A DNA stretch of 27,213 nucleotides from Erythrobacteraceae bacterium CCH12-C2 (lineage in GTDB: Bacteria > Pseudomonadota > Alphaproteobacteria > Sphingomonadales > Sphingomonadaceae). Below, piece by piece: positions 26,130 to 27,213 of the stretch. The stretch lies in the NCBI GenBank assembly GCA_001556995.1, contig LSKF01000052.1, forward strand, positions 1-27,213, read 5' to 3'. A program made the position numbers and the translations under genes. Below the pieces are notes generated by a model. The model saw only the letters and a list, made by a program, of their open reading frames with translations, was not told the origin of the DNA and made no database searches. The stretch's first letter is position 1. Every line of letters begins with the position of its first letter.

Positions 26130-27149
26130 ATGAACGGGGGATCAAAGAGACGGCCGACATCCTTCGATGTGGCGGAGCGGGCGGGCGTCAGCCAGCCGAC
26201 CGTCAGCCGCGCGCTATCGGGCAGCCCCGCCATTGCCGAGGCGACCCGGCGCAAGGTGATCGAGGCAGCGGAAGCGCTCGGATACTTCGTCGACGAACGC
26301 GCAGCGCGGCTGCGGCGCGGGTCGACCGGCACGCTCGCGGTGGTCGTCATCTGCCGCGAAGGCGACAGCGCGGCCACCATCAACCCCTTCGCCTATGCCT
26401 TGCTCGGATCGGTCTGCGTTGCCGCTTCGGAACGCGGGTTCGAAACTTTGGTGAGCTTTCAGGCGCGCCCCGAGGCCTTCTTCGGCCACTATCAGGAACA
26501 GGGCCGCGCTGACGGCCTCGTGGTGATCGGCACCACCACCAATCAGGCCGCCTGGGAATATTTCCGCGCGCTTGAGGCTGAGGACCGGCGGGTGGCCTAT
26601 TGGGGCTCGCCCTTCGATGAATTGGACTGGGTGCGCTCAGACAATCATGCCGCCGGGAGACTTGCGGTCGAGCACTTGCTCTCCGCCGGATACCGCCGCC
26701 CCTGCTTCCTCGGCGCGCTCAATACCCCGCAGGTGCAGTTTACCGAAAGGTACGAAGGCTATGCCGAAGCCATGCGCGCCGCCGGGCTCGAGCCGTGCCT
26801 CGCCCCCACCGTCAACGCCGCAACCCGCGAGGAAGAAGGCCGCCGCGCCGCGCGCCGGTTGATTGAGCGGGGGGAAGGGGTCGACGCGGTGTTCGCCGCT
26901 TGCGATGCCATGGCGCTGGGCGCGATGGAGGCTTTTGTCGCGGCGGACTTGGCGGTGCCGGGCGACATGGGCGTAATGGGCTTTGATGATCTGCTGGCGG
27001 GCCGCTTCAGCCGCCCGGCGCTCACCACGATCGCCCCCGACCCGGCCGAAGCGGGCGCGGCGCTGGTCGAAGCTGTGCTCGATGATGGCGACGCTGCCCG
27101 CCGCCGGGTGCCGGTCAAGCTGATCAAGCGGGGCAGCACCGCGCGCTGA
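26130..27149 (+). CDS. LacI-family regulator, divergent from the FucP-type carrier
   Basis: The 339-residue product has a LacI helix-turn-helix (TSFDVAERAGVSQPTVSRAL, 10-29), a hinge around 55-63 and a PBP-like effector domain ending in VMGFDDLLAGRFSRPALTTI. It differs clearly from the other LacI protein in the window, which fits the different operator core seen here (GAACGTTC rather than TTGCAA). It probably represses the divergent sugar carrier and possibly the zwf-edd-eda genes behind it, and itself. The effector is unknown; a hexose or an Entner-Doudoroff intermediate would be reasonable. The ribosome site is weak. Confidence 0.9.
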   Translation: MNGGSKRRPTSFDVAERAGVSQPTVSRALSGSPAIAEATRRKVIEAAEALGYFVDERAARLRRGSTGTLAVVVICREGDSAATINPFAYALLGSVCVAASERGFETLVSFQARPEAFFGHYQEQGRADGLVVIGTTTNQAAWEYFRALEAEDRRVAYWGSPFDELDWVRSDNHAAGRLAVEHLLSAGYRRPCFLGALNTPQVQFTERYEGYAEAMRAAGLEPCLAPTVNAATREEEGRRAARRLIERGEGVDAVFAACDAMALGAMEAFVAADLAVPGDMGVMGFDDLLAGRFSRPALTTIAPDPAEAGAALVEAVLDDGDAARRRVPVKLIKRGSTAR

Positions 27150-27171
27150 GGCAGGGATGGGCGTTTCTTCT

Positions 27172-27191
27172 CCCCTCCCCTTGGGGAGGGG
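27172..27191. terminator. Perfect 9-bp-stem palindrome after the lacI-type gene, with G-rich repeat tail
   Basis: CCCCTCCCC and GGGGAGGGG flank TT, 23 bp after the gene's stop. The following bases up to the window edge are G-rich and resemble the right arm of the 24540-24628 repeat (a 15-base string differs at one position). It may stop transcription, but there is no T-run, so a dispersed intergenic repeat is at least as likely. Confidence 0.5.
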
Positions 27192-27213
27192 CTGGGGGTG
27201 GGGGGTCCGCCCT

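Overview
The window is high-GC DNA from an aerobic Gram-negative bacterium, most likely an alphaproteobacterium of the Sphingomonadales (Erythrobacteraceae-like). This placement is an inference. It rests on base composition, a TonB-receptor-led sugar locus, an Entner-Doudoroff operon (zwf-edd-eda) beside a FucP-type sugar carrier, and CCAGCGAAAGCTGG-type intergenic repeats. No RNA genes, CRISPR arrays, insertion sequences or phage genes were seen.

Layout from left to right. (1) Positions 1-3290, minus strand: the first ~1,096 residues of a large, probably secreted calcium-binding protein. It has a duplicated N-terminal domain, seven FG-GAP repeats, an RTX nonapeptide stretch and a cadherin-like domain, and it runs off the left edge. 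(2) A 558-bp gap with no convincing gene. (3) 3849-10530: an inorganic-carbon cluster. A LysR regulator, dabB and dabA lie on the minus strand. Divergent from them is a protein that looks like a catalytically degenerate isocitrate/isopropylmalate dehydrogenase, followed by an ArsR-type regulator. The dabB promoter region and that of the degenerate dehydrogenase share a composite element with identical internal spacing, same orientation and similar distance to the start codon. This ties the orphan gene to the bicarbonate system and is the most interesting observation here. (4) 10549-12270: a DEAD-box RNA helicase with a DbpA-type RNA-binding tail. (5) 12447-19517: a sucrose-type utilisation locus. 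An MFS carrier and LacI repressor run left; a TonB receptor, a GH68 sucrase without signal peptide and an ROK fructokinase run right; two mirror-image LacI-type operators lie between them. A secreted esterase-like protein follows. (6) 20582-27149: central sugar catabolism. A LacI regulator is divergent from a FucP-type sugar carrier, which is followed on the same strand by zwf, edd and eda.

The sugar genes fit one route. Sucrose or a related fructoside crosses the outer membrane by the TonB receptor and the inner membrane by the MFS carrier, is cleaved in the cytoplasm by GH68, and fructose is phosphorylated by the ROK kinase. Hexose phosphate then drains through glucose-6-phosphate dehydrogenase and the Entner-Doudoroff enzymes. 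Several intergenic regions carry notable inverted repeats: a 28-bp pair between converging genes, a 35-bp pair between the sugar carrier and zwf, and a 9-bp-stem palindrome at the right edge.
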